Part shown: piece by piece, positions 21,660 through 33,469 of the stretch
Layout: every line of letters starts with the position of its first letter
Position numbering within the stretch: position 1 is the stretch's first letter
DNA from: Meghimatium bilineatum
Taxonomy: Eukaryota; Mollusca; Gastropoda; Stylommatophora; Philomycidae
Length of the DNA: 64,000 nucleotides
Reading direction: 5' to 3'
Assembly (NCBI GenBank): GCA_034231615.1
Contig: CM067304.1
Location: 18,404,444-18,468,443, forward strand
The notes under the pieces: model-generated
Database searches by the model: none
What the model saw: only the letters and a program-made list of their open reading frames with translations
Told to the model about the DNA's origin: nothing
Made by a program: the position numbers and the translations under genes

Positions 21660-21815
21660 ATGGTGGGGATGTTGTTTTCGGGGTTCAGCTACTTATTTAA
21701 AATTGGTGGGGTTGGTTTTGGGGTTCACCTACTTAATTAAAATTGGTGGGATTGGTTTCGGGGTTCGCCTAGTTAATTAAAATTGGTTGGATTGGTTTCG
21801 GAGTTCGCCTACTTA
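21660..21815. repeat. 40-bp minisatellite
   Basis: Four units with core aaaattggtggggttggttt. Intron 1 of the carbonic anhydrase as numbered from the 30-bp exon. 21441-21659 and 21816-21960 show nothing recognisable. Confidence 0.9.
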
Positions 21816-21960
21816 TTTTTACTTACTTCCTAGTAATAAATTTCTGTTCTGTGGATTTCCTAAAGGTGAATGGGTTTGAACCTCTCAAACTCACCCTTCC
21901 CCCAGTTTGTAAGTGCTTGCCTCTCGCATAGAAGACTGACTGCAGCAAGCCCTCAATATC

Positions 21961-22235
21961 CTTCTTCTTCTGCGTTCGTTCTCAAACTCCGGTAGATTAC
22001 CAGGATGTAGTCCGGAGAAAGGAATGAAGTTGCGTCATTGTTTTTAACTTAGCTGCGATATCTGCGTCTTTTGACCTGAGACATTCAACTTCAACATGGC
22101 TTCTGGGTCATCTTGCCCCTATTTGGATGGAACAGTTAACTCCACCCCTAAACCACCTTAGTCGCCTTTTACGACATACATAGAAGGTAAACAGTATTGA
22201 GATACTTTGTTCCCCTCTCGGTTCCCAGCAACGCA
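21961..22235 (-). mobile_element. S2 SINE-like repeat
   Basis: Complement of S2: cttcttcttctgcgttcgtt, then gctgcgatatctgcgtcttt, and the far end tagaaggtaaacagtattga. Confidence 0.8.
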
Positions 22236-22319
22236 TAAGCGCTTCTACATCCTATCTCTTGCCTCAGTGGTGCACTCTGATAGACTATCTCACGCTGCGT
22301 CCCTCCAACTTGAATCTCT

Positions 22320-22410
22320 GGCTACCTCTTGCTGGCTACCTCTGACTGGCTACCTCTGGCTGGCTACCTCTTGCTGGCTACCTCTTGCTGGCTACCTCTT
22401 GCTGACTACC
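22320..22410. repeat. 14-bp tandem repeat ggctacctcttgct
   Basis: Six or seven units, some with tctg in place of ttgc. Confidence 0.9.
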
Positions 22411-22475
22411 CCTCGACTCTATCTTTAAGTAAGATTGTCAATAAGGTAGCATGTCTTTAAATTCATGTCCTACTA

Positions 22476-22829
22476 TTACGTACCGTCTCCGCAACAAAGA
22501 TTGGATGTAATGATTCCCCAACACTTCCTGTTATCTGCCGTGATGGAACAAGTCTCTTGATGTCCCCATCCCACTTCTATCTTTACCTCTTGTCTTAGTA
22601 GTACACTCTGACAAACTGTATTTTGTTCCTCTCTAGGATGTTTCCCTTGCCCTCTTCTATCATTATCTTGTCTTGGAAGTAAACTCCGACAAACTTCATT
22701 GTATCCAGATCTTGATGCCCCAGCTTTATCCATTCTTCGCCCTCTCCTATCTTTACCTTTTTTATGTAGATTTCTTTCCATTAAGTTTTCCTCCAGTATA
22801 ATCTTCAACAAGTTCCGACCTGCAAACAT
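22476..22829 (-). pseudogene. L-A-related LINE tail with internal duplications
   Basis: The minus strand ends NRKCWGIITSNLCCGDGT, matching AANLRCGDGT of L-A. Upstream residues repeat a QDNDRRGQGKH / RQEVKIEVGWG-like block, so the arginine-rich segment has been duplicated. It is a separate, older subfamily. It lies in the first seen intron of the carbonic anhydrase. Confidence 0.75.
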
Positions 22830-22861
22830 AAAAAAAGATTGACCATCTATGATTTACGGGA

Positions 22862-23100
22862 ATTCCCCCCCCCCCCCCCCCCCAGTGCGTGATTCTGGTT
22901 CTTAATTTCGAATCAATAATCAAGGGAAACTACTTGTATATCCGCATATCTCTCCAATAAACTCCCGGTATCCGTCTCTCTCTGATTCGGTCTCCCTCTG
23001 TATCCGTCTCCCTCTGTATCCATCTCCCTCTGTATCCGTCTCCCTCTGTATCCTTGTCTCTCATTATCCGCCTCTCTCTCTGTCTGTATCTGTTTCTCTC
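22862..23100. repeat. C homopolymer and CTCT-rich short repeats
   Basis: A run of about 17 C at 22866-22883, then tccgtctccctctgta repeats at 22970-23055. Confidence 0.85.
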
Positions 23101-23172
23101 ACTGTATTTTTGATTGTATTTCTTATAACCAGACTGAAGTAACAAAGTGGTCAACACAACAAGCTCTCTTAC

Positions 23173-23202
23173 CTGAGTCGGCACGATGTTTGTAGCTCCA
23201 AC
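23173..23202 (-). CDS. Carbonic anhydrase exon (30-bp microexon, N-terminal W-S-Y segment)
   Basis: Encodes GWSYKHRADS plus the first base of the next codon. The acceptor reads TTGTTCTAG and the donor CAG|GTAAGAG. It enters in phase 1 and leaves in phase 1. The W-S-Y motif is the conserved aromatic cluster at the start of the mature alpha-carbonic anhydrase domain (Trp5/Tyr7 in CA II numbering), and the sequence runs directly into PSNWHLSYPDCGG of the next exon. Its upstream partner must end in phase 1 and should carry the signal peptide. I found no convincing candidate above 23202. Confidence 0.9.
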
Positions 23203-23239
23203 CTAGAACAAACACATAATAAAATGTTTTACTAAGAAA

Positions 23240-23785
23240 AAATAACCTTATTCGTTTGCCTGTGTGTTTGCTTATTTGATAGGTCATTTGTTTTGTTTGA
23301 TTGTATGTTTGTATGTTTGTTTTGTGTTTTTGTTTGTTTGTTTTGGTGTTTACTTGTCTGAGCATGTATTTGGGTATGTTTGTGTGTTAGTTTGCGTCGA
23401 TGCTCTGTTTGGTTGTTTAAGCGTGTGTTTGTGTGCCTGTTTATCTGTTTTCATGTTATGTGTTTGTTGAATTGTTTATTTGTTTCAGTGTGTGCTTTTT
23501 GTTTGCTTTATTTGTTTGCTTTAATTTTCTTTGCTTGTTTGGTGGGGTTTTTTTAGAGGTTTTTTTGTTGGTTTTTATTTTGGTTGGCATTTTTTCTCAT
23601 TTGTTTGTTCCTGGTTGTAGTTCTCATTTGTTTGTTCGTGGTTGTAGTTCTCATTTGTTTGTTCGTGGTTGTAGTTCTCATTTGTTTGTTCGTGGTTGTA
23701 GTTCTCATTTGTTTGTTCGTGGTTGTAGTTCTCATTTGTTTGTTCGTGGTTGTAGTTCTCATTTGTTTGTTCGTGGTTGTAGTGA
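23240..23785. repeat. TTTG-rich tract and 27-bp minisatellite
   Basis: 23250-23580 is degenerate (TTTG)n-like. 23605-23785 has seven units with core tcatttgtttgttcgtggtt. The period of 27 keeps frames open on both strands (for example NKQMRTTTT). Confidence 0.95.
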
Positions 23786-24119
23786 TAGGGCTTATTAGTC
23801 ATCTAGAAAATCATAGTCAAGGACATAACTCTAACTGAATTTTAAAAGGGGATGTAACAAATGATCATCATCATCATGTGATGGGCGAACAGCATTCTTT
23901 GCTTCTCTTCATAGTCCCGACAACACGCAGACGATCTCTCATTTACTATCCCTGAACAAAATCAAACTCATTCAATCTAAAGTGATTACTTTATCATCAT
24001 CGTTATCATCATTGTTATCATCATCGTTATCATCATCATTCTAAGATAACTGCCCTTGAAGTCAGACTGCCAGCTATCACATTACCATGAACTCAAAAAT
24101 TATCAGGAGCACACTGTCC

Positions 24120-24985
24120 ACCTACTAATCCACATGTACCCCATTATACTCCACCGATTCACGGTGTAACCACAGGTACCCCAATATAATCCACCAACTC
24201 ACGGTGTAGTCACAGGTACCCCAAAATAATCCACCAACTCACGGTGTAGTCACAGGTACCTCCATATACTCCACCCACTCACGGTGTAGCCACAGGTATA
24301 TCAATATAATCCACCCACTCCCCGTGTAGCCATAGGTACCCCAATATACTCCACCCACTCACGGTGTAGCCATCCCTTATGAATCTTACAAATCGTGTAT
24401 TAGTAGTTCGATGCAATGACTTCTATTATTTCATATACCAGAATTAGAACCTCTGTAACAATCTCCATCTGTATGTTCAGAACATCGTAGAATATTTATC
24501 ACATCCAGTTAATTAGTTATTCTGAACATGTTGATATATTTTACAAATGTATGAGTGGCAACATATTTTATAAATGTATGGAGTGGCAACATATTTTATA
24601 AATGTATGGAGTGGCAACATATTTTATAAATGTATGAGTGGAAACATATTTTATAAAGATATGAGTGGCAACATATTTTATAAATGTATGAAGTGGCAAC
24701 ATATTTTATAAATGTATGAAGTGGAAACATATTTTATAAATATATGAGTGGCAACATATTTTATAAATGTATGAAGTGGAAACATATTTTATAAATATAT
24801 GAGTGGCAACATATTTTATAAATGTATGATGTGGAAACATATTTTATAAATATATGAGTGGCAACATATTTTATAAATGTATGAGTGGTAACATATTTTA
24901 TAAATGTATGAGTGGCAACATATTTTATAAATGTATGAGTGGTAACATATTTTATAAATGTATGAGTGGCAACATATTTTAATGA
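24120..24985. repeat. 40-bp and 27-bp minisatellites
   Basis: 24120-24375 has six units with core actcacggtgtagtcacagg. 24540-24985 has sixteen units with core aacatattttataaatgtat. Between them (24376-24539) and after them (24986-25565) nothing recognisable is seen. Confidence 0.95.
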
Positions 24986-25569
24986 TATTTATCGTACTCA
25001 CCATCACCTACAGCATCCGAATCAATTATATCAAAACATAAACTCGCCAAAACCAAGATTATAACCTGTAATCGAATTTTGTAAATCGATATTGCATCGT
25101 GGTTTGCCATCATTCGAAATCCAATAATCGATCGTGTATGCTTTATGAATTCAAAAATTTGGTATCGATTACTTGTCCATAAAATACGTAAATTTTGGAA
25201 GTGAGCACCTGGAATAAGATTAATACAAATACATCATACAAAATAAATAAAAGATATAAAAGATATAATGTATTGTTGTTAAATTGTTGTTGTATTTAAA
25301 AAGTTATATTGTTGTGTGTGTTCTTAAAGTAATTTCCATAAATTACGTCCACAATTAAGGAGAATGGGTGTAAAACGTTTGATACTTTTTGAAAATTGCG
25401 TAGGGGAGGACTTGACAAAGGTTGATGTCAACAATACGGTTTGTTATTCGTCAGTTAAAATGTTTTAAAATGTTTTGTCAGTTAAAGGCATTATAATTAA
25501 AATGTTTTCCCAAAAAATGTGAAAAAAATAATGAAATTGTTTTTTTTGTGTCATTACTTTTATACACAG

Positions 25570-26098
25570 CACATTTTAGGGATAAAGTACAGGTATGTCC
25601 CATGGTAAGGTACAGGTAGGTCCCATGAGAAGGTACAGGTAGGTCCCATGAGAAGGTACAGGTAGGTCCCATGAGAAGTTACAGGTAGGTCCCGTGAGAA
25701 GGTACAGGTAGGTCCCATGGTAAGATACAGCTAGATTCCATGGTAAGGTACAGGTAGGTCCCATGAGAAGGTACAGGTAGGTCCCATGAGAAGGTACAGG
25801 TAGGTCCCATGAGAAGGTACAGGTAGGTCCCGTGAGAAGGTACAGGTAGGTCCCATGGTAAGGTACAGGTTGGCCACATGGTAAGATACAGGTAGGTCCC
25901 ATGGTAAGATACAGCTAGATTCCATGGTAAGGTACAGGTAGGTCCCGTGGTAAGGTACAGGTTGGCCACATGGTAAGATACAGGTAGGTCTCATGGTAAG
26001 ATACAGCTAGATTCCATGGTAAGGTACAGGTAGGTCCCGTGGTAAGGTACAGGTTGGCCACATGGTAAGATACAGGTAGGTGCCATGGTAAGCCGTGG
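25570..26098. repeat. 23-bp minisatellite with higher-order structure
   Basis: About 23 units with core ggtacaggtaggtcccatg. Variants carrying gttggccacatg or agctagattccatg recur in fixed order, so blocks of several units were duplicated together. 26099-26610 shows nothing recognisable apart from a G run near 26457. Confidence 0.95.
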
Positions 26099-26611
26099 GT
26101 AGTGAAGATAACTATCCATGTACTAAGTCGCAGCTACCATTAGGCGAGGTGTCCGGTTTCCTTACTTACTGTGTTTAACTTCCTGAACTCATACGTCAAG
26201 TTCACATGTACAGCTGGGTCGACTGGAAGAAGGGTCATGTCAAGTGAGAAATTAGAACCCGGGATTTTTTTGTTGCCGGATGTGGTTTCGAAACTAGCAC
26301 GCTGTAACCCGGTGATAGTAAGCAAGTTCACATTTCAATTAGGTTACCGCGTTTCTTTTTTTTTAGGGGGAGCAGGGTGTATTACAAATATATAGACACA
26401 ATCAAGCGCTCTGGGGGTGTTCCTGAATTCATGACAGTTGTTGATAGGAAGAGACGGGGGGGGGGGGGGTACACAAGTGGCTAAAGAATTGATGGTGTAT
26501 ATCATGGACATCCCCCTAATCATGAAGGAAATTGAAAGAAAGGTCAAGTTGATTTACAAATAAGAAAAATTACACTCCGGAAAAAAAGTGCGAAAGAAAG
26601 ATTGGATAAAG

Positions 26612-26935
26612 AATAATGCATTCGTTTTCAAACTCATGCCTGCTTATGGGCAGGGTGTAACCCAGAGAACAGAATGATGCAAGCCATGATTTACAACTAG
26701 GCTGCGATAACTGCTGGTTTTTTTGGACTTGACACATCCGATATCAGTATGGCATTGGGTCACTTTACCATCTACGAGATGGGACAGAAAATTCACAAAC
26801 TGTCTTTGTCGTTTCCTACAACATTCCTGGCAGGTTATATTGTCCCTAATCTTTATTCCAATTCCTATGCCCTCGAAACAAGCAGGTGACATTGTCCCTA
26901 TTCTATTTACCCTTTTCCATGCCCCGGATACACAC
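26612..26935 (-). mobile_element. Diverged S2 SINE-like repeat
   Basis: Complement of S2: ttttcaaactcatgcctgct, then ggctgcgataactgctg, then ctacaacattcctggcagg. There is a partial duplication at the far end (attgtccctaatcttta and attgtccctattctatt). Confidence 0.7.
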
Positions 26936-27014
26936 AGGTGAAAGACGCAGGTGTTTACATTTTCTAAGCAAACTCTAATCTTCTCCTTAATGAAGTAGTG
27001 TTCTTCAACGTTCT

Positions 27015-27890
27015 CTAACTGTAATACTACGCCCCCTTACTATAATACTACGCCCCTTTACTATAATACTACGCCCTCTTACTATAATACTACTCCCCCT
27101 TACTATAATACTACTCCCCCTTACTATAATACTACTCCCCCTTACTATAATACTACTCCCCCTTACTATAATACTACTCCCCCTTACTATAATACTACAC
27201 CCCCTTACTATAATACTGCGCCCCTACTATAATACTACTCCCCCTTACTATAATACTACACCCCCTTACTATAATACTGCACCCCCTACTATAATACTAC
27301 TCCCCCTTACTATAATACTACGCCCCCTCACTATAATACTACTCCCCCTTACTATAATACTACTCCCCCTTACTATAATACTACTCCCCCTTACTATAAT
27401 ACTACGCCCCCTCACTATAATACTACTCCCCCTTACTATAATACTACTCCCCCTTACTATAATACTACTCCCCCTTACTATAATACTACTCCCCCTTACT
27501 ATAATACTACTCCCCCTTACTATAATACTACACCCCCTTACTATAATACTGCGCCCCCTACTATAATACTACTCCCACTTACTATAATACTACACCTCCT
27601 TACTATAATACTGCGCCCCCTTACTATAATACTACACCTCCTTACTATAATACTGCGCCCCCTTACTATAATATTACTCCCCCTTTCTATAATACTACGC
27701 CCCCTTACTATAATACTACTCCCCCTTACTATAATACTACGCCCCCTTACTATAATACTACTCCCCCTTACTATAATACTACTCCCCCTTACTATAATAC
27801 TACGCCCCTTACTATAATACTACTCCCCCTTACTATAATACTACACCCCCTTACTATAATACTGCGCCCCCTTACTATAATATTCACATT
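27015..27890. repeat. 21-bp minisatellite
   Basis: About 42 units with core cccttactataatactact and a run of four or five C per unit. Unit variants (tac, tgc or tcc after ac) alternate in patches. Confidence 0.97.
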
Positions 27891-28436
27891 AAATGATTTT
27901 GCCAAATAAAGAAGCGTGTATTAGCGTAAGAGAATAAGGAAACTCTGAGTCCTAAAAGCATATGCTAAAACTATATGTTTGCTGTCCTCGATTACATTTT
28001 AAAACGTGTAGATTGCGTTGCTGATGTTGTTTGTGTTTCCGTCGACCGGTTGTTATTCATATAAATTCAACCAGGACGCATTAAGATAAATGAATTCTCA
28101 TAATTCCTATTTAAATTTACTTGTAGAAAATATCGTTTAATGCAGCATGGTTATGTCTCTATGGTATTAATGTTTTAAGCAGGCCTATCGGTACTTATAG
28201 TACGAATACGGATATTGTATGTTTGTGTTCCTGAGGATACTTCAATATTTGTACCGGACGTTCGATGTTATAATAGTCCTTGCCTCGATTGGTCCGTTTC
28301 AGGGACGTTAGTACACAGTTTGAATGTCTTGACGAAATCACATCTTTTATTTTTGTTGCGATGTTCTTGGCCACGTACGGAAAATCTGTTTACTTCCTAA
28401 TCCATTCCCGTCAGCTTTAAGAATTATTATCGATAT

Positions 28437-29435
28437 TCATAGCTTGAGAATATAAACTTTGCAAGTCTTGACATAGTAGCTTGAGAATATAAACTTTGCA
28501 AGTCTTGACATAGTAGCTTGAGAATATAAACGTTGCCAGTCTTGACATAGTAGCTTGATAATATAAACGTTGCAAGTCTTGACATAGTAGCTTGAGAATA
28601 TAAACGTTGCCAGTCTTGACATAGTAGCTTGATAATATAAACGTTGCAAGTCTTGACATAGTAGCTTGAGAATATAAACGTTGCAAGTCTTGACATAGTA
28701 GCTTGAGAATATAAACTTTGCAAGTCTTGACATAGTAGCTTGAGAATATAAACGTTGCAAGTCTTGACATAGTAGCTTGATAATATAAACGTTGCAAGTC
28801 TTGACATAGTAGCTTGAGAATATAAATGTTGCCAGTCTTGACACAGTAGCTTGAGAATATAAATGTTGCAAGTCTTGACATAGTAGCTTGAGAATATAAA
28901 CGTTGCAAGTCTTGACATAGTAGCTTGAGAATATAAACTTTGCAAGTCTTGACATAGTAGCTTGAGAATATAAACTTTGCAAGTCTTGACATAGTAGCTT
29001 GAGAATATAAACGTTGCAAGTCTTGACATAGTAGCTTGAGAATATAAACTTTGCAAGTCTTGACATAGTAGCTTGAGAATATAAACGTTGCAAGTCTTGA
29101 CATAGTAGCTTGAGAATATAAACTTTGCAAGTCTTGACATAGTAGCTTGAGAATATAAACTTTGCAAGTCTTGACATAGTAGCTTGAGAATATAAACTTT
29201 GCAAGTCTTGACATAGTAGCTTGAGAATATAAACTTTGCAAGTCTTCACATAGTAGCTTGAGAATATAAACTTTGCAAGTCTTGACATAGTAGCTTGAGA
29301 ATATAAACTTTGCAAGTCTTGACATAGTAGATTGAGAATATAAACTTTGCAAGTCTTGACATAGTAGATTGAGAATATAAACTTTGCAAGTCTTTACATA
29401 GTAGCTTCAGAATATAAACGTTGCAAGTCTTGACT
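28437..29435. repeat. 37-bp minisatellite
   Basis: About 27 units with cores atagtagcttgagaatataa and gttgcaagtcttgac. The minus-strand unit contains no TAA, TAG or TGA in any frame, so all three minus frames stay open for 240-310 codons. These are artefacts. 27891-28436 and 29436-30175 show nothing recognisable. Confidence 0.97.
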
Positions 29436-30177
29436 AAAATGGCATCTCTTTATTTATAGGTGTTTTTTGGACGAATTCGGAAAACCTGTGTTTGACACAC
29501 TTCTGAGACGAATAGTTGCTGGCTGAATTAAACTGGTTAAAATTCCGTTCACTGCATTCTGATATGACAAACTTATAGTAAACTACCAGTACAGTGAAAG
29601 AAATCTCGACAAATGTTTGCTAACAACTGTCTTTCACCGTGACGTGACAAATCCCATTTAGTCCTTGCTTGTATCTAGAAGACCGTGGATCAGCGCGCAT
29701 GATATCAAGCCAAATATGCGTATGTACGTAACTCTACGTCATAGACTTAGACCGAGATTTATAAACAAACAAGGAGACACAGAAAAGCATTCTTTAACAC
29801 AAAGAGCAATGATTGAATATCACATAAAGTAAACAGTGATGGTTTTTTTGTAAAACCTGTTTCACGGATCCATGATTCCTAACAAATAAGAACATGTCCT
29901 GGGCTCATATAAATAAATGTTAGCTCAACGTGGCCTAGTAAGTAGTGCGTGACTCCTAACCTGAAAGTATGCTTAGTTTGCTGCTATCCCCCATAAGGGG
30001 TTATATCATTTAAAAAATTATATTTTTGTTACACGCGTTTTCTGGTGTATATTGCTATGCATGATCCAAATACATCTGTAACTAATATGGTTATGCAGTG
30101 TTAAGGCGAAAATTCGTTGTAATTAGTAATCAGATTTTTTTTAAATTAAGTTAACAATGAAAAGTCGCCCGTGTGTT

Positions 30178-30455
30178 GCCCGTGCCCGAAAGGGGAGCAA
30201 AGAATAGCAACACTGTTTACCTTCCACACATGTCGTAAAAGGCGACTAAGAAAGTAATGGGATAGAGTTGGCTGTCCCATCCCATATAGGGTCAATGGCC
30301 CAAAGCCATGCTGAAGTCGGATGTGTCAGGACGAAAGGCGCAGATATCGCAGCAATTCTGTAAACCATGACACAACGCATTCCGTTCTCGGGACTACATC
30401 CTGCTAATCTGCAGGAGTTTGAGAACGTACGCAGAAGAAGAAGAAGAATGAAAAG
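30178..30455 (+). mobile_element. S2 SINE-like repeat, best copy
   Basis: Runs from gcccgaaaggggagcaaaga through ggcgcagatatcgcagca and ctgcaggagtttgagaacgt to gcagaagaagaagaagaatg. Use this as the reference copy; the other copies are at 1305, 6530, 21961, 26612, 50455 and 52075 (minus) and 30905 and 60925 (plus). Confidence 0.85.
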
Positions 30456-30904
30456 TACATCTTAGGTTCTCCGCTTCCAACCGCAGACGTTAGTCAATTT
30501 TTTTTCTTCGCGCTCTAAACTAAATCCATAATGGACGTTATATGTCGGAGAGCCACAACCTCCATGGCATTATCTATTATCGATTATCTATTCTCTTTCC
30601 CCCGAATAAAAATGGTTAATAGTATCCACACTTGCCGTTAAGAATAGGGTGGCAGCCTCAGTTATCGTAACAAGGCCAGAGTCCATGTTTGTTCAATGTT
30701 ATCTTAATGTTTTCTATCCACTGTTTTCTTTGTCTACTTTTGGCTCCATCGTATTTCTAATATCTCGGCTCTTTGGGGGAAGAAGTACTTGGCTCACGTC
30801 GGACGGGCAAGGTACCAAGTTTTATTTCCGCTGCACACATTTCTACATTAGAACCATTAAGTAAACAAATGAAACCTACTGGATTTGATCGTTAATCGCT
30901 CGTG

Positions 30905-31110
30905 CTTTACACGGAAACCAAAAGGCAATCAAAGAATAGTGACACAGTACCTGCCATATATGTTGTTAGAGGCGACAAAAGAGGTATTTTGAGACTTAAT
31001 TTTCTGTCCCATCCCATAATTGGTCAATGTGATCACAAGCCGTGCCGAGGACAGACGTGAACATATTGAAAGACGCAGATATTGCAGCATATTTGATAGT
31101 TTTGAATTTG
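30905..31110 (+). mobile_element. Truncated S2 SINE-like repeat
   Basis: aaaggcaatcaaagaatagt, then ctgtcccatcccataattgg, then gacgcagatattgcagca. The 3' half and GAA tail are missing. 30456-30904 shows nothing recognisable. Confidence 0.7.
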
Positions 31111-31234
31111 TCAACAGATGATGAATGACACCTTTTTTTGATGGGACGATGACATGTTGTCATAAATATAAAGTTACCTATTGCAGAGAATACAGATATT
31201 TTATATATATAAATTAGTAACCGGTCAAGTAACC

Positions 31235-31480
31235 TGTAGGGTCGTAGGGGTACCACCTTGGATGAAGCATCAACACACATAGTCCTCCAGTGATTTTCAT
31301 CTTTCAATAATGTGGACGAGTGAGGACAAATCTTTTCCTGTCCAGTCCTTGATATTGTCTGTCCATGAATTTCTTTTTCCTCGTCTCTTTCTTCTACCTT
31401 TGACGGTTTCCTGCAGTATTGTTTTTTGACAAGGAATCATGTCGGTATACATTTCTAAACCGTGCAAGTTTTCGTCATGT
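31235..31480 (-). pseudogene. L-E LINE 3' remnant
   Basis: Plus-strand gtaggggtaccaccttggat and gtcctccagtgattttcatc match the L-E end at 14770 and 31690. Frames are broken. Confidence 0.7.
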
Positions 31481-31669
31481 CACTAATGAAAGTAATAGTT
31501 TCTTGTGGACCTGTACACATCTCTATTTTCTTTCTTATGTATACATTTGCCGTATGCTTTCTATATGAAATTCGTAGAATTCATCTGTAGCATTTGTATT
31601 CAAAGGCTTGTAGTCGTCTCTCCAAGTCCGCAATAAGTGTCAAACTCTCACAAGCATCAATCAATCAAT

Positions 31670-31975
31670 AAACTCGTAACCCTTCAGGGTCGTAGGGGTA
31701 CCACATTGGATGCTTCAGCACATAGAGTCCTCCAGCGAATTATATCCTCAGCGATGCGGATGAGTGTGGAAATATCTTGCCCTGTCCATTCCTTGATGTC
31801 TGTAGTATAGGAAATTCATAGAATTCGTCTGTAGCATTTGTACTCGAAAGCCTGTAATCTTCTCTCCATATCCGCAGTGAGTGTAGTTCTTTATTCTCTG
31901 TGTGTGATTATCCATTGTTGTATTTCAGTGGCCAAAAGGTTTAGCTAGTGGTGCCCATCTCCTCTCCAGCTGTTA
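31670..31975 (-). pseudogene. L-E LINE 3' remnant with internal deletion
   Basis: gtcctccagcgaattatatc and gatgagtgtggaaatatctt match 14790-14850. It then jumps to tttattctctgtgtgtgatt and tcctctccagctg, which lie further from the end in the 14757 copy, so the middle is deleted. Confidence 0.75.
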
Positions 31976-32269
31976 TATGGTCTCACAACACAATAGAAAG
32001 TACTAGTGAGTTATAAAGTCTGATTTTCACTCTAACACGAATGTTGTTTTTCCAAATTTAGTTTCACCCTCACATAGAAGCTATGGAAATACAAAATCAT
32101 ACCTCAATAATAATATACCGATTTCTGATAACATTAGAGATGAAATTGTGTACATCGATGGATCTGTCCCTTGAAGTGAGAAATCTTATGTGGTTATTCA
32201 TATATAGCTAGAATTAATTGTAGAATCGCCACCACTATCAGGTGATTCAATCAACCATGGGAAATTATG

Positions 32270-32345
32270 CCCCTCAAAGTAATGCGTAAACTCGAATCCG
32301 GGTCGCTTGTTCCACATAGGAGTGACAGTCTCTGCGCGACCACGT
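32270..32345 (-). mobile_element. tRNA-derived SINE head
   Basis: The minus strand reads gtggtcgcgcaga (A-box-like, 32331-32343) and cccggattcgagtt (B-box-like, 32289-32302), about 32 bp apart, with no stable acceptor stem. The remainder of 31980-33025 shows nothing recognisable. Confidence 0.5.
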
Positions 32346-33029
32346 ATCTCCACTTACTATTCAACCATTATGTCTAGTGTACTTCTGAACTGTTACTGTT
32401 ACTGGCTCTATTACGTTGGTATCACACAATACGACAGACTTGTTGAATAGATAGCTCATCCCTTAATAGGATTGCCTACCACTAGCAATAATTAATTATA
32501 ATCCTATTTACTTATATTACCTAATGTTATCTTATAAACATTTTTTAAAACGGAAAAACGCCTCAACGACAAACATTTCTCAATTAAATATTTTATCAGA
32601 ACATATTTTATTCGAATACATTTCTAACCGAAAATGTAAATGAATCCATCTTAAATGTCGATTATGAGCCTGAAATCGTCTGCCTACTTCATAACCACAT
32701 CAAGCATGAAAAAGAGATATAAGTTGTATCTGCGGCGATGGGTTGTGTATGCATCGCCATTACAGTATAAGACCTAACAACTAATTGGAAATCCAGTTTT
32801 CTAATTATTAATTTGACTATTCCCAGGATTTTCATTCGCTGCCACGCAACGTACAATCAATCAGTGGTCAGTGAAAATCACGGGGAAAGTCAAATAAGGC
32901 TGGGTTTCCAATTAGACAGCAGGTCTTTTCATGGTTGATAACCGAGATGCCAACTCATACGGTGATACTCTCAGACTCCCAAAGTATGCTGCTTAAGATA
33001 GAGATGTTCATGTTGAGAAAGGAGTGATT

Positions 33030-33205
33030 CATACTACTGTACCCATGATACTGTACCCATGCTACTGTACCCATGATGCTGTACCCATACTACTGTACCC
33101 ATGATACTGCACCCATGCTACTGATTCTATAAAGTATTAGATTAATATAATACCCAGGTTATGCGGGAGTCAGAGGCAACGAAAAGGTAGAATCCTTGGC
33201 GGGCA
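33030..33205. repeat. 15-bp tandem repeat followed by an RNase H remnant
   Basis: 33040-33125 repeats ctgtacccatgatac-like units. 33162-33205 (plus) reads GYAGVRGNEKVESLAGNAVV, an RNase HI end motif like that of L-F. 33206-33465 shows nothing more than a G run at 33352. Confidence 0.75.
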
Positions 33206-33469
33206 ATGCTGTGGTTCATGACACAGTACTGAGAAGATTCATGATCTTAACTAATACGGTCTGCTATTGATTTGCTATAGAAATGAATATAGACGATGTT
33301 GGGGGTGATAACGTCCACGTACACATAATGACAGAAGCTGGACCAACAGAGGGGGGGGGAGGAGAAAGTATCCTCTATAATAATTTGACTAGCCTATAAT
33401 CAACATCTGCTTGGGACATTGAGTCTGCCTACTCGTGGATAACTGCTGGAACAGGAAATGGGTCATTGT

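Larger units (their letters stand above)
1681..23202 (-). other. Alpha-carbonic anhydrase gene, membrane-anchored type, 5' exon missing
   Basis: Seven coding exons at 23173-23202, 18233-18406, 14416-14564, 10680-10772, 8237-8300, 5020-5180 and 1681-1896 join in frame into 295 residues. Alpha-carbonic anhydrases hydrate CO2 to bicarbonate at a zinc ion. Seen here: zinc histidines in FHFHWG and in ELHFVH, proton-shuttle His in GGHT, gatekeeper Glu in GSEH, Thr in SLTTPP, and cysteines in PDCGG and TTPPC at the positions that form the C23-C203 disulfide of secreted or membrane forms. The last exon ends in a hydrophobic tail, fitting a GPI signal or a short transmembrane anchor, so it probably acts at the cell surface. 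Exon sizes of 93, 64 and 161 bp match the classical animal gene layout as I remember it. Introns are 2.4-4.8 kb and full of repeats. The signal-peptide exon was not found. No frameshift or stop interrupts the joined frame, so the gene looks intact. Family assignment is very secure; the anchor type is inferred. Confidence 0.95.

Noticed and set aside
28417-29352. Three overlapping minus-strand frames of 246-311 codons
   Set aside because: They are the three frames of one 37-bp unit that lacks stop codons on that strand.
30649-30864. Short hydrophobic protein starting MAASVIVTRPE
   Set aside because: No splice or homology support and it lies in a SINE-rich stretch; a chance frame of 71 codons is expected.
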